Shown in pieces: positions 45,490 through 59,168 of a DNA stretch of 64,000 nt (positions within the stretch are counted from its first letter, which is position 1; each line of letters starts with the position of its first letter). The position numbers and the translations under genes are program-made. Source of the DNA: Terriglobia bacterium (GTDB taxonomy: Bacteria; Acidobacteriota; Terriglobia; Bryobacterales; Bryobacteraceae); contig JAIQFS010000011.1 of NCBI GenBank assembly GCA_020073145.1, positions 62,001 to 126,000 of the forward strand, in the 5' to 3' direction. Under the pieces are notes generated by a model that made no database searches, was not told the origin of the DNA, and saw only the letters and a program-made list of their open reading frames with translations.

Positions 45490-48400
45490 ATGGATATTCA
45501 ACACAACGGCGCGGCCCCCGAGCGAGTCGATTTTTCTAAAATCAAGACCTCGATCCCGATTCCCAACCTGATCGAGGTGCAGAAGAAATCGTATGAGCGG
45601 TTTCTGCAGATGAACCTGCTCCCTAATGAGCGCGAGGACATCGGGCTGCAAACCGTATTCAACTCGGTGTTTCCCATCTCCGATTTCCGCGGCGTCAGCG
45701 ATCTGGAATTCGTCGACTATTCCATCGGAAACTGGGAATGCAAGTGCGGCAACCTCAAGGGACTGCACCATCTGCGCTCCACCTGCCGGAGTTGCGGCGC
45801 TACCATCCGCACCGATCCGTTCCATGCCGGCGACATTCTGTGCCAGCACTGCGGCACCTTCAATAAGAACGTGGTCACCTTCTGCAACAAATGCGGCGAC
45901 CCAGTCGGCCTGCAGTTGAAATACGACATGCTCGAGTGCCAGGAGCGCGGCATGACTTATGCGGCGCCCCTCAAGGTCACCATCCGGCTCACCGTCTACG
46001 CCAAAGATCCGGAAACGCAAAAGAAAAGCGTCCGCGACATCAAGGAACAGGAAGTCTTCTTCGGCGAAATCCCGTTGATGACCGACAACGGAACTTTCAT
46101 CATCAACGGCACCGAACGCGTCATCGTTTCTCAGTTGCACCGCTCCCCCGGCGTATTCTTCGAGCGCGTGCCGGCGCAGGGCTACTTCCTCGGCAAGATC
46201 ATTCCGTATCGTGGAAGCTGGGTTGAATTCGAGTACGATCTCAAGAACCTGCTGTACGTCCGGATCGACCGGAAACGCAAATTCTACGGCTCCGTCTTCC
46301 TCCGCGCCTTGGGCTATAAGACCGACGAGCAGATCCTCCGCGCCTTCTACCGCGTCAGCAAAATCACCCTCAAGGACAAAAAACTCCTCTGGGCCGTGGA
46401 TGAGAGCTTGGTCGGCTTGAAACTGTCCCACGCCATCGGCACCAAGAACGAGACCATCGTGGGGCAGGGCAAGAAGATCACGCCTTCCCTGTTTAAGGAA
46501 GTGCAGAAGGCCAAAATCCAGCAGGTCGAAGTCGCCTCCAATGACCTCGAAGGCGCCTACGTCGTGGCTGACGTGGTCGACATGTCAACCGGCGAAGTGC
46601 TGATCGATGCCAACAGCGAATTGACCCCGACCGCCCTCACCAAGTTGATGGATGCGGGCATCGAGGAATTCGAGATCTTCTTTCCCGAGCGCGACGACGT
46701 CGGCACTGTGATTTCGTCCACCATCCGGAAAGACAGCGCCGTCAAAACCCAGAACGAGGCGCTAATCGAAATCTACCGCAAGCTGCGCCCCGGCGATCCC
46801 CCCACGCTCGATACCGCCACCCAGTTATTTCAGGGCATGTTCTTCGACGCCCGCAAGTACGATTTCTCGCGCGTCGGCCGCATGAAGTTCAACATCAAGC
46901 TGCACGACAACGCGGAATTCGCTCCCGCCGGCTGGCTCGCGGATGGCAAGAACAAGAGCCCGATGGACCGCCGTACGCTCGACCAGGACGATTTCCGCGA
47001 CACCATCAAATACCTGCTGAAGCTCCGCAGAGGCATCGGCGCGGTGGACGATATCGACCACCTCGGCAACCGCCGCGTGCGCGCGGTCGGCGAACTGCTC
47101 GAGAACCAGTTCCGCATCGGTCTGGTGCGCATGGAGCGCGCCATCAAAGAGAAGATGTCGGTCTACCAGGAAATGTCGACCGCCATGCCGCACGACCTGG
47201 TCAACGCCAAGCCGGTGATGGCCGCCATCCGCGAATTCTTCGGGTCCAGCCAGCTCTCGCAATTCATGGATCAGACCAACCCGCTGTCGGAAATTACCCA
47301 CAAGCGGCGCCTGTCGGCCCTGGGGCCAGGCGGTCTTTCGCGCGAACGAGCCGGGTTCGAAGTCCGCGACGTGCATCCGACCCACTACGGCCGCATCTGC
47401 CCCATCGAAACGCCGGAAGGCCCCAACATCGGGCTGATCTCGTCGCTCTCCTGTTTTGCCCGGATCAACGAATACGGCTTCATCGAGAGCCCGTACCGTA
47501 AGGTCGAAAAAGGCACAGTGCGGGATGAGGTTCGGATTCTCAATCCCGGCGACACCAACTTCAAGGTCGGCGATATCCTGCGCCGCTTCGAAGCCGAAGA
47601 AGCCAACCGCAAACTGGGCGCCAAGAAACAGCCCGCCGAATTTGAAGCTCACTGCGAGTACCTGTCGGCATGGGAAGAAGACAAGTACCTCATCGCTCAG
47701 GCGAACGTGGAATTGGATGAGAAGGGCCGCATTGTTCCCGACCTCTCCAACGCGCGCCAGGCCGGAAACTTTGTCCTCAAGCCGAGAGATGAAATCGAGT
47801 ACATCGACGTCAGCCCGAAACAGCTCGTCTCCGTGGCCGCCAGCTTGATTCCGTTCCTCGAGAACGACGACGCCAACCGCGCTCTCATGGGTTCGAACAT
47901 GCAGCGCCAGGCCGTGCCGCTGCTCCGCGCCGACGCCCCCTATGTGGGCACCGGCATGGAGAAGGTGACCGCCCGCGATTCCGGCGCCGTGGTCCTCTGC
48001 AAGCGTTCCGGCGTGGTCGATTCGGTCGACTCCGAACGCATCATCGTGCGCGTGGAAGGCGCGGCCCATGAAGGCCAGCTCTCGCGCGAAGTGGGCGCCG
48101 ATATCTACCAGCTCACCAAGTTCAAACGCTCCAACCAGAACACCTGCATCAACCAGAAACCCATTGTGCGTGTGGGGCAAAGAGTCCAAAAGGCCACCGT
48201 GCTGGCCGACGGCCCTTGCACGGATCTGGGCGAACTGGCCCTCGGGCGCAATGTGCTGGTGGCCTTCATGCCCTGGCGCGGCTACAACTTCGAGGACGCC
48301 ATCCTGGTCAGCGAAAAACTGGTCAAGGAAGACTACTACACCTCCATCCACATCGAGGAGTTCGAAATCGAAGCTCGCGACACTAAGCTGGGGCCGGAGG

Positions 48401-49824
48401 AAATCACTCGCGACATCCCCAACATCGCCGACTCCTTCCTGCGGAACTTGGACGAAAGCGGTGTGATCCGCATCGGCGCCACCGTGAAGCCGGGCGACAT
48501 TCTGGTGGGCAAGGTGACGCCCAAGGGCGAAACCCAGCTCACTCCCGAAGAAAAACTGCTGCGCGCCATCTTCGGCGAAAAGGCCGGCGATGTGAAGGAC
48601 GCCTCGCTCTACTGCCCGCCGGGCATCGAGGGCACCATCGTCGATTGCAAGATCTTTTCCCGCAAAGGCCAGGAGAAGGACGAACGGTCCAAGGCCATTG
48701 AAGAAGAGCAAATTCAACGCTTGCAGCGCAATCTCCAGGACGAAATCCGTATCCTCACCGACGAGCGCGCCAAGCGTTTGGCGAATCTGCTCGACGGCAA
48801 GAAGCTGCTGGCCGACCTGCACGACGAAAAGACCAACAAGCGCCTGCTCTCCAAAGACACCGAGCTGACGCGCGACCTCATCGAAAAGATGAAATCGCGC
48901 GATCTGAAACGCATGCGCCTTGCCAACAAAGACCCGCGGCTCAACGAGCAAATCGACGAAATCGAAGAGATGACATCGCGCCAGATCGCGGTGCTCGAGA
49001 AGATTACCGATGAGAAAATCGCCAAGCTCCGCAAGGGCGATGAGTTGCCTCCCGGCGTCATCAAGCTGGTGAAGGTCTATATCGCCATGAAGCGCAAGCT
49101 GTCGGTGGGCGATAAGATGGCCGGCCGCCACGGGAACAAGGGCGTGATCGCCCGCATTCTGCCGGAAGAAGACATGCCGTACCTGCCGGACGGAACGCCG
49201 GTCGAAATCGTGCTCAACCCCCTCGGCGTCCCGTCGCGCATGAACGTCGGCCAGATTCTGGAAACGCACCTGGGGTGGGCCGCCAAGGCGCTGGGGGTGC
49301 AGTTTGCCACCCCGGTCTTCGACGGCGCCACCGAGCGTGAAATCAAGAAGGCCTTGGCTGAGGCCAAACTGCCGAGCTCCGGCAAAACCATCTTGTACGA
49401 CGGCATGACCGGAACGCAGTTCGAACAGCCGGTGACCGTGGGCTACATTTACATGCTCAAGCTGTCGCACCTGGTGGACGACAAGATTCATGCGCGCTCC
49501 ATCGGGCCGTACTCGCTGATCACGCAGCAGCCCCTGGGCGGCAAGGCTCAGTTCGGCGGCCAACGCTTCGGCGAAATGGAAGTCTGGGCCCTGGAAGCGT
49601 ACGGAGCCGCGTACATTCTGCAGGAACTGCTGACGGCGAAATCCGACGACGTCTATGGCCGCGCCAAGATTTACGAGGCCATCGTCAAGGGCGAGGCCGC
49701 CATCGAACCTGGTGTTCCCGAATCGTTCAACGTGCTCATCCGGGAATTGCAGTCGCTCTGTCTCGATGTCGAATTGATGAAGAAGCCGCGCGAGGTCGTG
49801 GACACCGCGCTGGCGGCCGACTAA
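45490..49824 (+). CDS. rpoB: DNA-directed RNA polymerase subunit beta, with Cys-rich zinc-ribbon-like insertion
   Basis: 1444 residues. All core beta regions are present: [25 protein letters not shown], the rifampicin pocket [36 protein letters not shown] (wild-type, sensitive residues), and the late [24 protein letters not shown]. Unusual: after LEFVDYSIG, where other bacteria go straight to 'KYDxxECQxRGxTYAAPL', about 60 residues are inserted (about 81-141). They carry C84-x-C86, C99-x2-C102, C118-x2-C121 and C132-x2-C135, resembling two zinc ribbons. The protein resumes at [17 protein letters not shown]. Product joins beta-prime, alpha and sigma in RNA polymerase. Confidence 0.98.
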   Translation: MDIQHNGAAPERVDFSKIKTSIPIPNLIEVQKKSYERFLQMNLLPNEREDIGLQTVFNSVFPISDFRGVSDLEFVDYSIGNWECKCGNLKGLHHLRSTCRSCGATIRTDPFHAGDILCQHCGTFNKNVVTFCNKCGDPVGLQLKYDMLECQERGMTYAAPLKVTIRLTVYAKDPETQKKSVRDIKEQEVFFGEIPLMTDNGTFIINGTERVIVSQLHRSPGVFFERVPAQGYFLGKIIPYRGSWVEFEYDLKNLLYVRIDRKRKFYGSVFLRALGYKTDEQILRAFYRVSKITLKDKKLLWAVDESLVGLKLSHAIGTKNETIVGQGKKITPSLFKEVQKAKIQQVEVASNDLEGAYVVADVVDMSTGEVLIDANSELTPTALTKLMDAGIEEFEIFFPERDDVGTVISSTIRKDSAVKTQNEALIEIYRKLRPGDPPTLDTATQLFQGMFFDARKYDFSRVGRMKFNIKLHDNAEFAPAGWLADGKNKSPMDRRTLDQDDFRDTIKYLLKLRRGIGAVDDIDHLGNRRVRAVGELLENQFRIGLVRMERAIKEKMSVYQEMSTAMPHDLVNAKPVMAAIREFFGSSQLSQFMDQTNPLSEITHKRRLSALGPGGLSRERAGFEVRDVHPTHYGRICPIETPEGPNIGLISSLSCFARINEYGFIESPYRKVEKGTVRDEVRILNPGDTNFKVGDILRRFEAEEANRKLGAKKQPAEFEAHCEYLSAWEEDKYLIAQANVELDEKGRIVPDLSNARQAGNFVLKPRDEIEYIDVSPKQLVSVAASLIPFLENDDANRALMGSNMQRQAVPLLRADAPYVGTGMEKVTARDSGAVVLCKRSGVVDSVDSERIIVRVEGAAHEGQLSREVGADIYQLTKFKRSNQNTCINQKPIVRVGQRVQKATVLADGPCTDLGELALGRNVLVAFMPWRGYNFEDAILVSEKLVKEDYYTSIHIEEFEIEARDTKLGPEEITRDIPNIADSFLRNLDESGVIRIGATVKPGDILVGKVTPKGETQLTPEEKLLRAIFGEKAGDVKDASLYCPPGIEGTIVDCKIFSRKGQEKDERSKAIEEEQIQRLQRNLQDEIRILTDERAKRLANLLDGKKLLADLHDEKTNKRLLSKDTELTRDLIEKMKSRDLKRMRLANKDPRLNEQIDEIEEMTSRQIAVLEKITDEKIAKLRKGDELPPGVIKLVKVYIAMKRKLSVGDKMAGRHGNKGVIARILPEEDMPYLPDGTPVEIVLNPLGVPSRMNVGQILETHLGWAAKALGVQFATPVFDGATEREIKKALAEAKLPSSGKTILYDGMTGTQFEQPVTVGYIYMLKLSHLVDDKIHARSIGPYSLITQQPLGGKAQFGGQRFGEMEVWALEAYGAAYILQELLTAKSDDVYGRAKIYEAIVKGEAAIEPGVPESFNVLIRELQSLCLDVELMKKPREVVDTALAAD

Positions 49825-49912
49825 CGGCACAATGCTCCGCCTTGTGCAAGCGATCGGCTCGCCGGTCGCCTGGGTTGGATGTGGTTTTAGGGATTAGAAA
49901 CTGGAGGCTACT

Positions 49913-54127
<4,215 letters not shown>

Positions 54128-54140
54128 CCGCTGCCCGTTG

Positions 54141-54185
54141 AACCGCCGGTGGTGCCTGGTGCCCCAGCCGGCGGTTCTTCGTTTG
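54141..54185 (+). terminator. rho-independent-like terminator of the rplA-rpoC operon
   Basis: A 9-bp perfect stem AACCGCCGG (54141-54149) / CCGGCGGTT (54168-54176) with an 18-base loop is followed by CTTCGTTTG, a short interrupted T tract. It lies 13 bases after the rpoC stop. Confidence 0.65.
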
Positions 54186-54319
54186 ACCTCCCTGGGCGTG
54201 CATCCAACCGTTAACTCCCGACATCATACCCTTAGCTGTTCTATGCCCGCGGTGCTTTGGCAATCGGCGGTCCGCCGTGAGATATTGAAGGAAGACTACT
54301 CGCCTGTCGAAGAGGTTAT

Positions 54320-54976
54320 TTGAGAAGCCTTTTGGTGTTTCTAGCCCTAGCCTGTGTTGCGTTCACTGACGCGGCGCACACTTCCCAGTTGGCCGTGATT
54401 GTTCTGAACACGTCAAATTGGGGCGGTGGACACCTGCCTTCCGACTGGCAAATCAAGGTGAACCACGGGAAACCGGAAGTCTTCGTGTGCCATGAAGACA
54501 ACAGCTCCTGCCTGCTCTTGAAGAGCGCCAAATCGTCGTTTGCTCTGGAACATGAGGTGGAGGTCAATCCTTACGCAACTCGGTTTCTCACCTGGCGTTG
54601 GAAGGTCACCCAGCTACCCGCCGGCGGGGATTTCCGGCATGCGGGCACCGATGACCAGGCCGCCCAAGTCCTGGTGGCCTTCTCGGACCGCCACGTGTTG
54701 ACGTATATCTGGGATACCACAGCCCCCAAAGGGACTGCGCAACTGGCCAGCTCCATTCCCCTGGTTCACATCTTTGCCGTGGTCTGCGAATCCGGCGCCG
54801 CGGATGCGAATCGCTGGCTCTCGGAGACTCGCGACGTCGCCACCGACTACGAGCGGGCCTATGGCAAAACCGCGCCCCAGGTCAAGGGGCTGCGCCTCCA
54901 GATCAATTCGCAGCACACCGGTACCGCCGCCGAAAGCTACTTCGGGGAAGTGGCATTTCGCGCCACCGCCCAGTGA
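54320..54976 (+). CDS. exported DUF3047 family protein
   Basis: 218 residues from a TTG with GAAGAGG in front. Signal peptide (SLLVFLALACVAFTDAAH). The mature domain has LPSDWQIKVNHGKPEVFV, the FLTWRWKVTQLPAGGDFR core, DDQAAQVLVAFSDRHVLTYIWDTTAPKGT and VKGLRLQINSQHTGTAAESYFGEVAF, all features of DUF3047. These proteins form a beta-jelly-roll-like domain of unknown function in the periplasm. Its stop shares one base with the ATG of the next gene (TGATG), so it belongs to the lipid-type operon that follows. Confidence 0.8.
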   Translation: MRSLLVFLALACVAFTDAAHTSQLAVIVLNTSNWGGGHLPSDWQIKVNHGKPEVFVCHEDNSSCLLLKSAKSSFALEHEVEVNPYATRFLTWRWKVTQLPAGGDFRHAGTDDQAAQVLVAFSDRHVLTYIWDTTAPKGTAQLASSIPLVHIFAVVCESGAADANRWLSETRDVATDYERAYGKTAPQVKGLRLQINSQHTGTAAESYFGEVAFRATAQ

Positions 54977-55938
54977 TGACCCTGGTCACGGGTGCCACTG
55001 GATTTATTGGGAGTCATCTGGCCGAAGCCCTACTGGCCCGGGGGGAGAGGGTGCGGGCCTTCGTCCGCCGCTCCAGTTCCACCCGCTATCTGCCTGCCGT
55101 CGAACTTTCCTACGGTGATCTGGTCGGCGGTGCCGGCCTCCCGGAAGCGCTCGCCGGCGTCCGCATGGTATTTCACGTGGCCGGCGTCACCAAAGCCCTG
55201 CGCGCCCAGGATTATCAGACTGGCAACGTCCGGGCCACGGAGACCCTGGCGCGCGCGGTGGCGGGGCAGGGCATCCGGCTCGTGCACGTCAGCTCCCTCG
55301 CAGCCATGGGCCCGACTCCTGCGGCGGCGCCCCTGACCGAAGAGGCGCCGCCTCGCCCGTTGACCCGCTACGGAAAGTCGAAGCTCGAAGCCGAGCGCGT
55401 GGTGCGCGCATTGGCGCCCGAAGCCGTAATCGTCCGTCCGCCAGTTGTCTATGGACCGCGTGATTCCGGAGTCTTCCAGGTATTGAAGCCGATCAGCCGC
55501 GGGTGGTCTCTGGAGATCGCTGGTGGCGAACGCTGGTTCAGTGCCATCTACGTGAAGGACCTGGTGGAGGGGCTCATCGCCGCTGCGGCCAGTTCCCGGG
55601 CTGCCGGCAGGACTTATTTTCTGGCCCACCCCAAGCCGGTTTCCTGGAGCGAGTTGACGGCTGCCGCGTCCCGCATCATGCGCACCCATCTGCGGGTCCT
55701 CCGGATCCCCGTGCCCCTGGCGAAAACGGTGGGATTCGGTGCCGAGGTGTGGGCCCAGATTTCACGCCGGCCCGGCATCCTCTCGCGCGAAAAGATCGCG
55801 GAGGCCCAATGTCCGGCCTGGACCTGCGATTCGCGGCGGGCTGCCGCCGAGTTCGACTTCCAAGCGCGTACCTCCCTCGATGATGGGTTAGCCCAAACCC
55901 TGGCCTGGTATAAGGAGGCCGGTTGGCTTCGGTATTGA
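54976..55938 (+). CDS. NAD(P)-dependent epimerase/reductase (extended SDR), candidate CerR ceramide-pathway reductase
   Basis: 320 residues. Rossmann start MTLVTGATGFIGSHLAEALLARG (GxxGxxG), FHVAGVTKA, the catalytic YGKSK (Tyr-x3-Lys), and VRPPVVYGPRD. The family includes HpnA-like and NDP-sugar enzymes. What points to a ceramide-pathway role is context: it sits two genes upstream of a GNAT acyltransferase and three upstream of a serine-palmitoyltransferase-type enzyme, on one transcript. In Caulobacter the 3-keto reductase step is done by an epimerase-like protein (CerR) coded near Spt. Sequence alone does not show the substrate; a sugar epimerase is the alternative. It overlaps the next gene by 16 bases. 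Confidence 0.7.
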   Translation: MTLVTGATGFIGSHLAEALLARGERVRAFVRRSSSTRYLPAVELSYGDLVGGAGLPEALAGVRMVFHVAGVTKALRAQDYQTGNVRATETLARAVAGQGIRLVHVSSLAAMGPTPAAAPLTEEAPPRPLTRYGKSKLEAERVVRALAPEAVIVRPPVVYGPRDSGVFQVLKPISRGWSLEIAGGERWFSAIYVKDLVEGLIAAAASSRAAGRTYFLAHPKPVSWSELTAAASRIMRTHLRVLRIPVPLAKTVGFGAEVWAQISRRPGILSREKIAEAQCPAWTCDSRRAAAEFDFQARTSLDDGLAQTLAWYKEAGWLRY

Positions 55939-56783
55939 CCCCTGAGACCCGTTTCTGGCCGGTGGACAAGGTTCTCCTGGCGTATTTCGCGTTCGCCCTC
56001 GTGCTGATTCTCGGCTGGTGGACGACGGTGCCTGACGCCGCTGGCCTGCTCACCGCTCACGTGCTGGGAGCCGGGCTCCTGGTGTACCAGGTCAAACGCC
56101 CCAATCCCACCACTCGCGTCTTCCACCATTGGTATCCCTTGCTGTACGTGGCCGCCTGCTACAAGGAAATGGCCCTGTTCATTCCGGCCGTCCGTCATTG
56201 GGAGGCGGATCAGTGGCTCGCGAACCTGGACGTCGCGATCTGGAAGGCCCATCCTACGGTCTGGCTGGAGCGGATTCAAACGCCGGCGTTCACGGAATTC
56301 TTGCAAGTGGTCTATACCTTATTTGTGCCGATGGTGCTGCTTCCCGCGATTCTCCTGTGGAAAAGGAAGGGTCTGAAGGAGTTCCAATATTTCGCTTTCT
56401 TAATCGCCATAGGCTACCTGGTCTCCTACGTGGGGTACCTGGTCGTGCCGGCTCGCGGGCCCCGTTTCCTGCTCGCTCATCTGCAGCATGTGCCGTTACG
56501 GGGCTTGTGGCTCTTTCAGGGCATGCAGGGCGCTCTGGACCGGCTCGAATCGGCGCATTATGACTGCTTTCCCAGCGGTCATACGGAACTCACCATCCTT
56601 GCGTGGTGGAGCACCCGCCAGTTCGGAAATCGATGGTTCTGGCCTTCTTTTGCCTACACTCTGAGCATCATTTTTGCTACAGTTTATCTTCGATACCACT
56701 ACACGGTTGACGTGATGGCGGGGGTGCTTGTGGCAGCCATTCTTCTTTTAGCCACTCCCGCTTTATATAGAAAGCTAAAATAA
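55923..56783 (+). CDS. PAP2_3/Aur1-like membrane enzyme, candidate (phospho)ceramide headgroup transferase or phosphatase
   Basis: 286 residues from TTG 55923 with AAGGAGG just upstream, overlapping the end of the preceding gene. Six membrane spans. The C-terminal PAP2 motifs are present: VVPARGPRFLL, FPSGHTELTILAWW and YLRYHYTVDVMAGVLVA (His, His, Asp triad). A long N-terminal half matches the PAP2_3 type that includes yeast inositol-phosphoceramide synthase Aur1 rather than simple phosphatases. In this operon it may add or remove a phosphate-containing head group on ceramide. The reaction is inference; a polyprenyl-phosphate phosphatase is the alternative. Confidence 0.72.
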   Translation: MASVLTPETRFWPVDKVLLAYFAFALVLILGWWTTVPDAAGLLTAHVLGAGLLVYQVKRPNPTTRVFHHWYPLLYVAACYKEMALFIPAVRHWEADQWLANLDVAIWKAHPTVWLERIQTPAFTEFLQVVYTLFVPMVLLPAILLWKRKGLKEFQYFAFLIAIGYLVSYVGYLVVPARGPRFLLAHLQHVPLRGLWLFQGMQGALDRLESAHYDCFPSGHTELTILAWWSTRQFGNRWFWPSFAYTLSIIFATVYLRYHYTVDVMAGVLVAAILLLATPALYRKLK

Positions 56784-56794
56784 GAGGGACTTGG

Positions 56795-57907
56795 TTGGGA
56801 GGAATCGAAGTCGTTGCGACGGACAAACGCGCACTGAATGAGTTCGTGGAGCTGCCGTACCAACTCTACCGGAACGACTCATTTTGGGTGCCGCCCTTGC
56901 GTATCGCGGTCAAGGAGTTGCTCGACCGCCGGAAACACCCATTCTACGCGGACGCCGAAGCCGAATTCTTTGTGGCGCGGCGGGGGGGCCGGGTGGTGGG
57001 GCGGATCGCCGCCATCATCGACCGGAGCCACAACCGCTTCCAGGAGGAGAACGCTGGGTTCTTTGGCTTTTTTGAGTGTATCGACGATGCCGGGGTCGCG
57101 GAAGCTCTGCTGACTCGCGCCCGGCAGTGGGTATTCGATCGGGGAGCCCGGTTTCTGCGCGGCCCGGTTAGCCCCTCCACCAACTATGAGTGCGGGATGC
57201 TGATCGAGGGTTTTGATTCCAGCCCCATGGTCATGACCACGTACAACCCGCCATACTATCCCGCCCTGATGGATCAAGTGGGGTTGCGCAAGGCCAAAGA
57301 CCTGCTCGCCTACCTGAGCAATTCCGCCAAAATCCCCCTGGAGAAGATCGAACGCGCCGCCGCGCGAGTGTACAAGAAGACCGGGGTCCGCGTGCGCTCC
57401 ATCAACCTGAAGGATTTTAGGGGGGACGTGGAGCGGGTTTGGAACGTCTATCGTGCGGCGTGGAGCCGCAATTGGGGCTTCGTGCCCATGTCCAAGGAAG
57501 AATTTCTTCTGATGGGCAAGGAAATGAAGCAGATTCTCAAGCCGGACCTGGTGTTGATCGGGGAAGTGGGGGACCGCATGGTGGGTTTCGCGCTGGCGTT
57601 ACCCGACGTTAACCAGGCTCTCAAACCCGCAGGTGGATCCCTGTTTCCCACAGGACTGCTCAAAATCCTGTATCATCAGCGTTTGATCAAGAGTGTCAGA
57701 GTCCTGGCGCTGGGGGTCGTGGAGGAACACCGGGCGTCTGGGCTGGCGGCGGCTTTTTATGCGACACTAGTTCGCAATGCCCGGAAACTCGGTTTTGGCG
57801 ACTGCGAAATGTCCTGGATCCTGGAGGACAACGTGTTGATGAATCGCTCCCTGGAGGTGATGGGGGCCAAGCGGTACAAAACCTACCGAATTTACGAATG
57901 GAGCTGA
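56795..57907 (+). CDS. GNAT-fold acyltransferase, candidate bacterial ceramide synthase (bCerS)
   Basis: 370 residues from TTG 56795 with GAGGGA upstream (another TTG lies at 56791 in another frame). The N-terminal part reads FVELPYQLYRNDSFWVPPLRIAVKELLDRRKHPFY, then VARRGGRVVGRIAAIIDRSHN and GFFECIDDAGVAEALLTRAR. A C-terminal part has KSVRVLALGVVEEHRASGLAAAFYATLVRNARKLGFGDCEMSWILEDN, a GNAT acyl-CoA-binding block. Proteins of this double-GNAT type are found next to serine-palmitoyltransferase genes, and the Caulobacter ceramide synthase is of this kind. Five bases before the Spt-type gene. The substrate is inferred from neighbours. Confidence 0.65.
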   Translation: MGGIEVVATDKRALNEFVELPYQLYRNDSFWVPPLRIAVKELLDRRKHPFYADAEAEFFVARRGGRVVGRIAAIIDRSHNRFQEENAGFFGFFECIDDAGVAEALLTRARQWVFDRGARFLRGPVSPSTNYECGMLIEGFDSSPMVMTTYNPPYYPALMDQVGLRKAKDLLAYLSNSAKIPLEKIERAAARVYKKTGVRVRSINLKDFRGDVERVWNVYRAAWSRNWGFVPMSKEEFLLMGKEMKQILKPDLVLIGEVGDRMVGFALALPDVNQALKPAGGSLFPTGLLKILYHQRLIKSVRVLALGVVEEHRASGLAAAFYATLVRNARKLGFGDCEMSWILEDNVLMNRSLEVMGAKRYKTYRIYEWS

Positions 57908-57912
57908 GGACC

Positions 57913-59151
57913 ATGCGTGTACCGAGTGCCGAAATCGCCGGCAAGAAGAAAGGCAGCGGGTCGAACGATGTCTTCGAGAAGTGCCGCACCTTTACTCGTC
58001 CGGGCGATCTGCAGTCCGCCGGGTTGTACATGTACTTCGAGGTCTTCGGGGATCGCGACGGGTGCGAGCCGGGTGAGGTGCGGCTGGGTGGACGCCGCGT
58101 CTTGATGTTCGGTTCCAACGACTACCTCGACCTGATTACCCATCCCCAAGTGAAAGAAGCCGCCGCTCAGGCCATCCGCAAGTACGGCAGCGGGTGCAGC
58201 GGCTCCCGCCTGCTGAACGGAACCCTGGACCTGCACGTCAAGCTCGAAAGCGAGCTGGCTGCCTTTGTGCACAAACAGGCCGCCATCATCTTTGGCACCG
58301 GTTTCCAGGCCAATTACGCAACCCTTTCGGCTCTCACCGAAAAGGGCGACGTGATGATTTGCGATCACAACCTGCACGCCAGCCTGGTGGAAGGCGCGTT
58401 ACGGTCGGCTGCGCGCACGGTCCGTTTCCGTCACAACGACATGGAGCACCTGGAGCGGTGCCTCGAGAATTGCCCTCCGGAAGAGAAGATCCTCGTGGTG
58501 AGCGAGGGAGTCTTCAGCATGGAAGGCGACATTGCCGACTTGCGCGGCATTCTGAAGCTGGCCAAGCCCTATGGCGCGCGGGTGTATGTGGATGAGGCCC
58601 ACGGCATCGGAGTGCTCGGCCCCACGGGCGCCGGCGCCGCCGAGCATCTGGGCGTGCTGGACGATATCGATATCGTGATGGGGACCTTCAGCAAGTCGCT
58701 GGCCTCGGTGGGCGGATTTATCGCGGGCGAGAAGGCCGTCATCGATTACCTGAAGCACACCGCGCGGCCCTTTGTTTTCTCCGCCAGTCTCCCAGCCGCC
58801 TCGGTGGCGGCGGTCGCCACGGCCCTGAAGATCATGAAGAAGGAGCCGGAACGGCAACGCCGCGTCCTGCGGATCGCCGGCCTGCTGCGCGAGGAACTGC
58901 GGAACCGCGGGTTCTCGGTGCTTCCCGGCGAGACGGCCATCGTTCCGGTGGTGATCCGCGAAGAGCTGGATCTGTGCCGCTTGTGCAAGAGCTTGCTGGA
59001 ACAGGGCATCTACATCAACCCCGTGCTCCGGCCGGCGGCCGCACAGAATCTGCTGCGAATCTCCTGTACCGCCGCCCATACCGAGAAACACGTAGACCGG
59101 CTGGTGACGACCCTGGAAAAGGTGGCGCGCGCGCTGGACATCGAGCGCTAG
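57913..59151 (+). CDS. spt: serine palmitoyltransferase-type PLP enzyme (AOS family)
   Basis: 412 residues. ATG 57913 has TGAGGA just in front; the in-frame ATG at 57898 is less likely. Condenses serine with a fatty acyl thioester to 3-ketosphinganine. From the longer start the key residues are His160 (NLHAS), Asp232 and His235 (VDEAHGIG), Lys266 (GTFSKSLASVGGF) and Arg378 (NPVLRPA). Their spacing (72, 3, 31) equals that recalled for the Sphingomonas enzyme (His159, Asp231, His234, Lys265). The Kbl-type enzyme at 21344 differs (Ser-rich GTLSKAVG, D-x-H spacing). BioF-like or other oxoamine synthases remain possible. It is the keystone of the operon. Confidence 0.78.
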   Translation: MRVPSAEIAGKKKGSGSNDVFEKCRTFTRPGDLQSAGLYMYFEVFGDRDGCEPGEVRLGGRRVLMFGSNDYLDLITHPQVKEAAAQAIRKYGSGCSGSRLLNGTLDLHVKLESELAAFVHKQAAIIFGTGFQANYATLSALTEKGDVMICDHNLHASLVEGALRSAARTVRFRHNDMEHLERCLENCPPEEKILVVSEGVFSMEGDIADLRGILKLAKPYGARVYVDEAHGIGVLGPTGAGAAEHLGVLDDIDIVMGTFSKSLASVGGFIAGEKAVIDYLKHTARPFVFSASLPAASVAAVATALKIMKKEPERQRRVLRIAGLLREELRNRGFSVLPGETAIVPVVIREELDLCRLCKSLLEQGIYINPVLRPAAAQNLLRISCTAAHTEKHVDRLVTTLEKVARALDIER

Positions 59152-59168
59152 GTTCGGAGAAGCGGGTC

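Noticed and set aside
46825-49830. 1001-codon open frame on the minus strand opposite rpoB
   Set aside because: Shadow of high-GC codon use. Its product is His/Leu/Asp-rich and has no domain pattern, while the plus strand is unmistakably RpoB.
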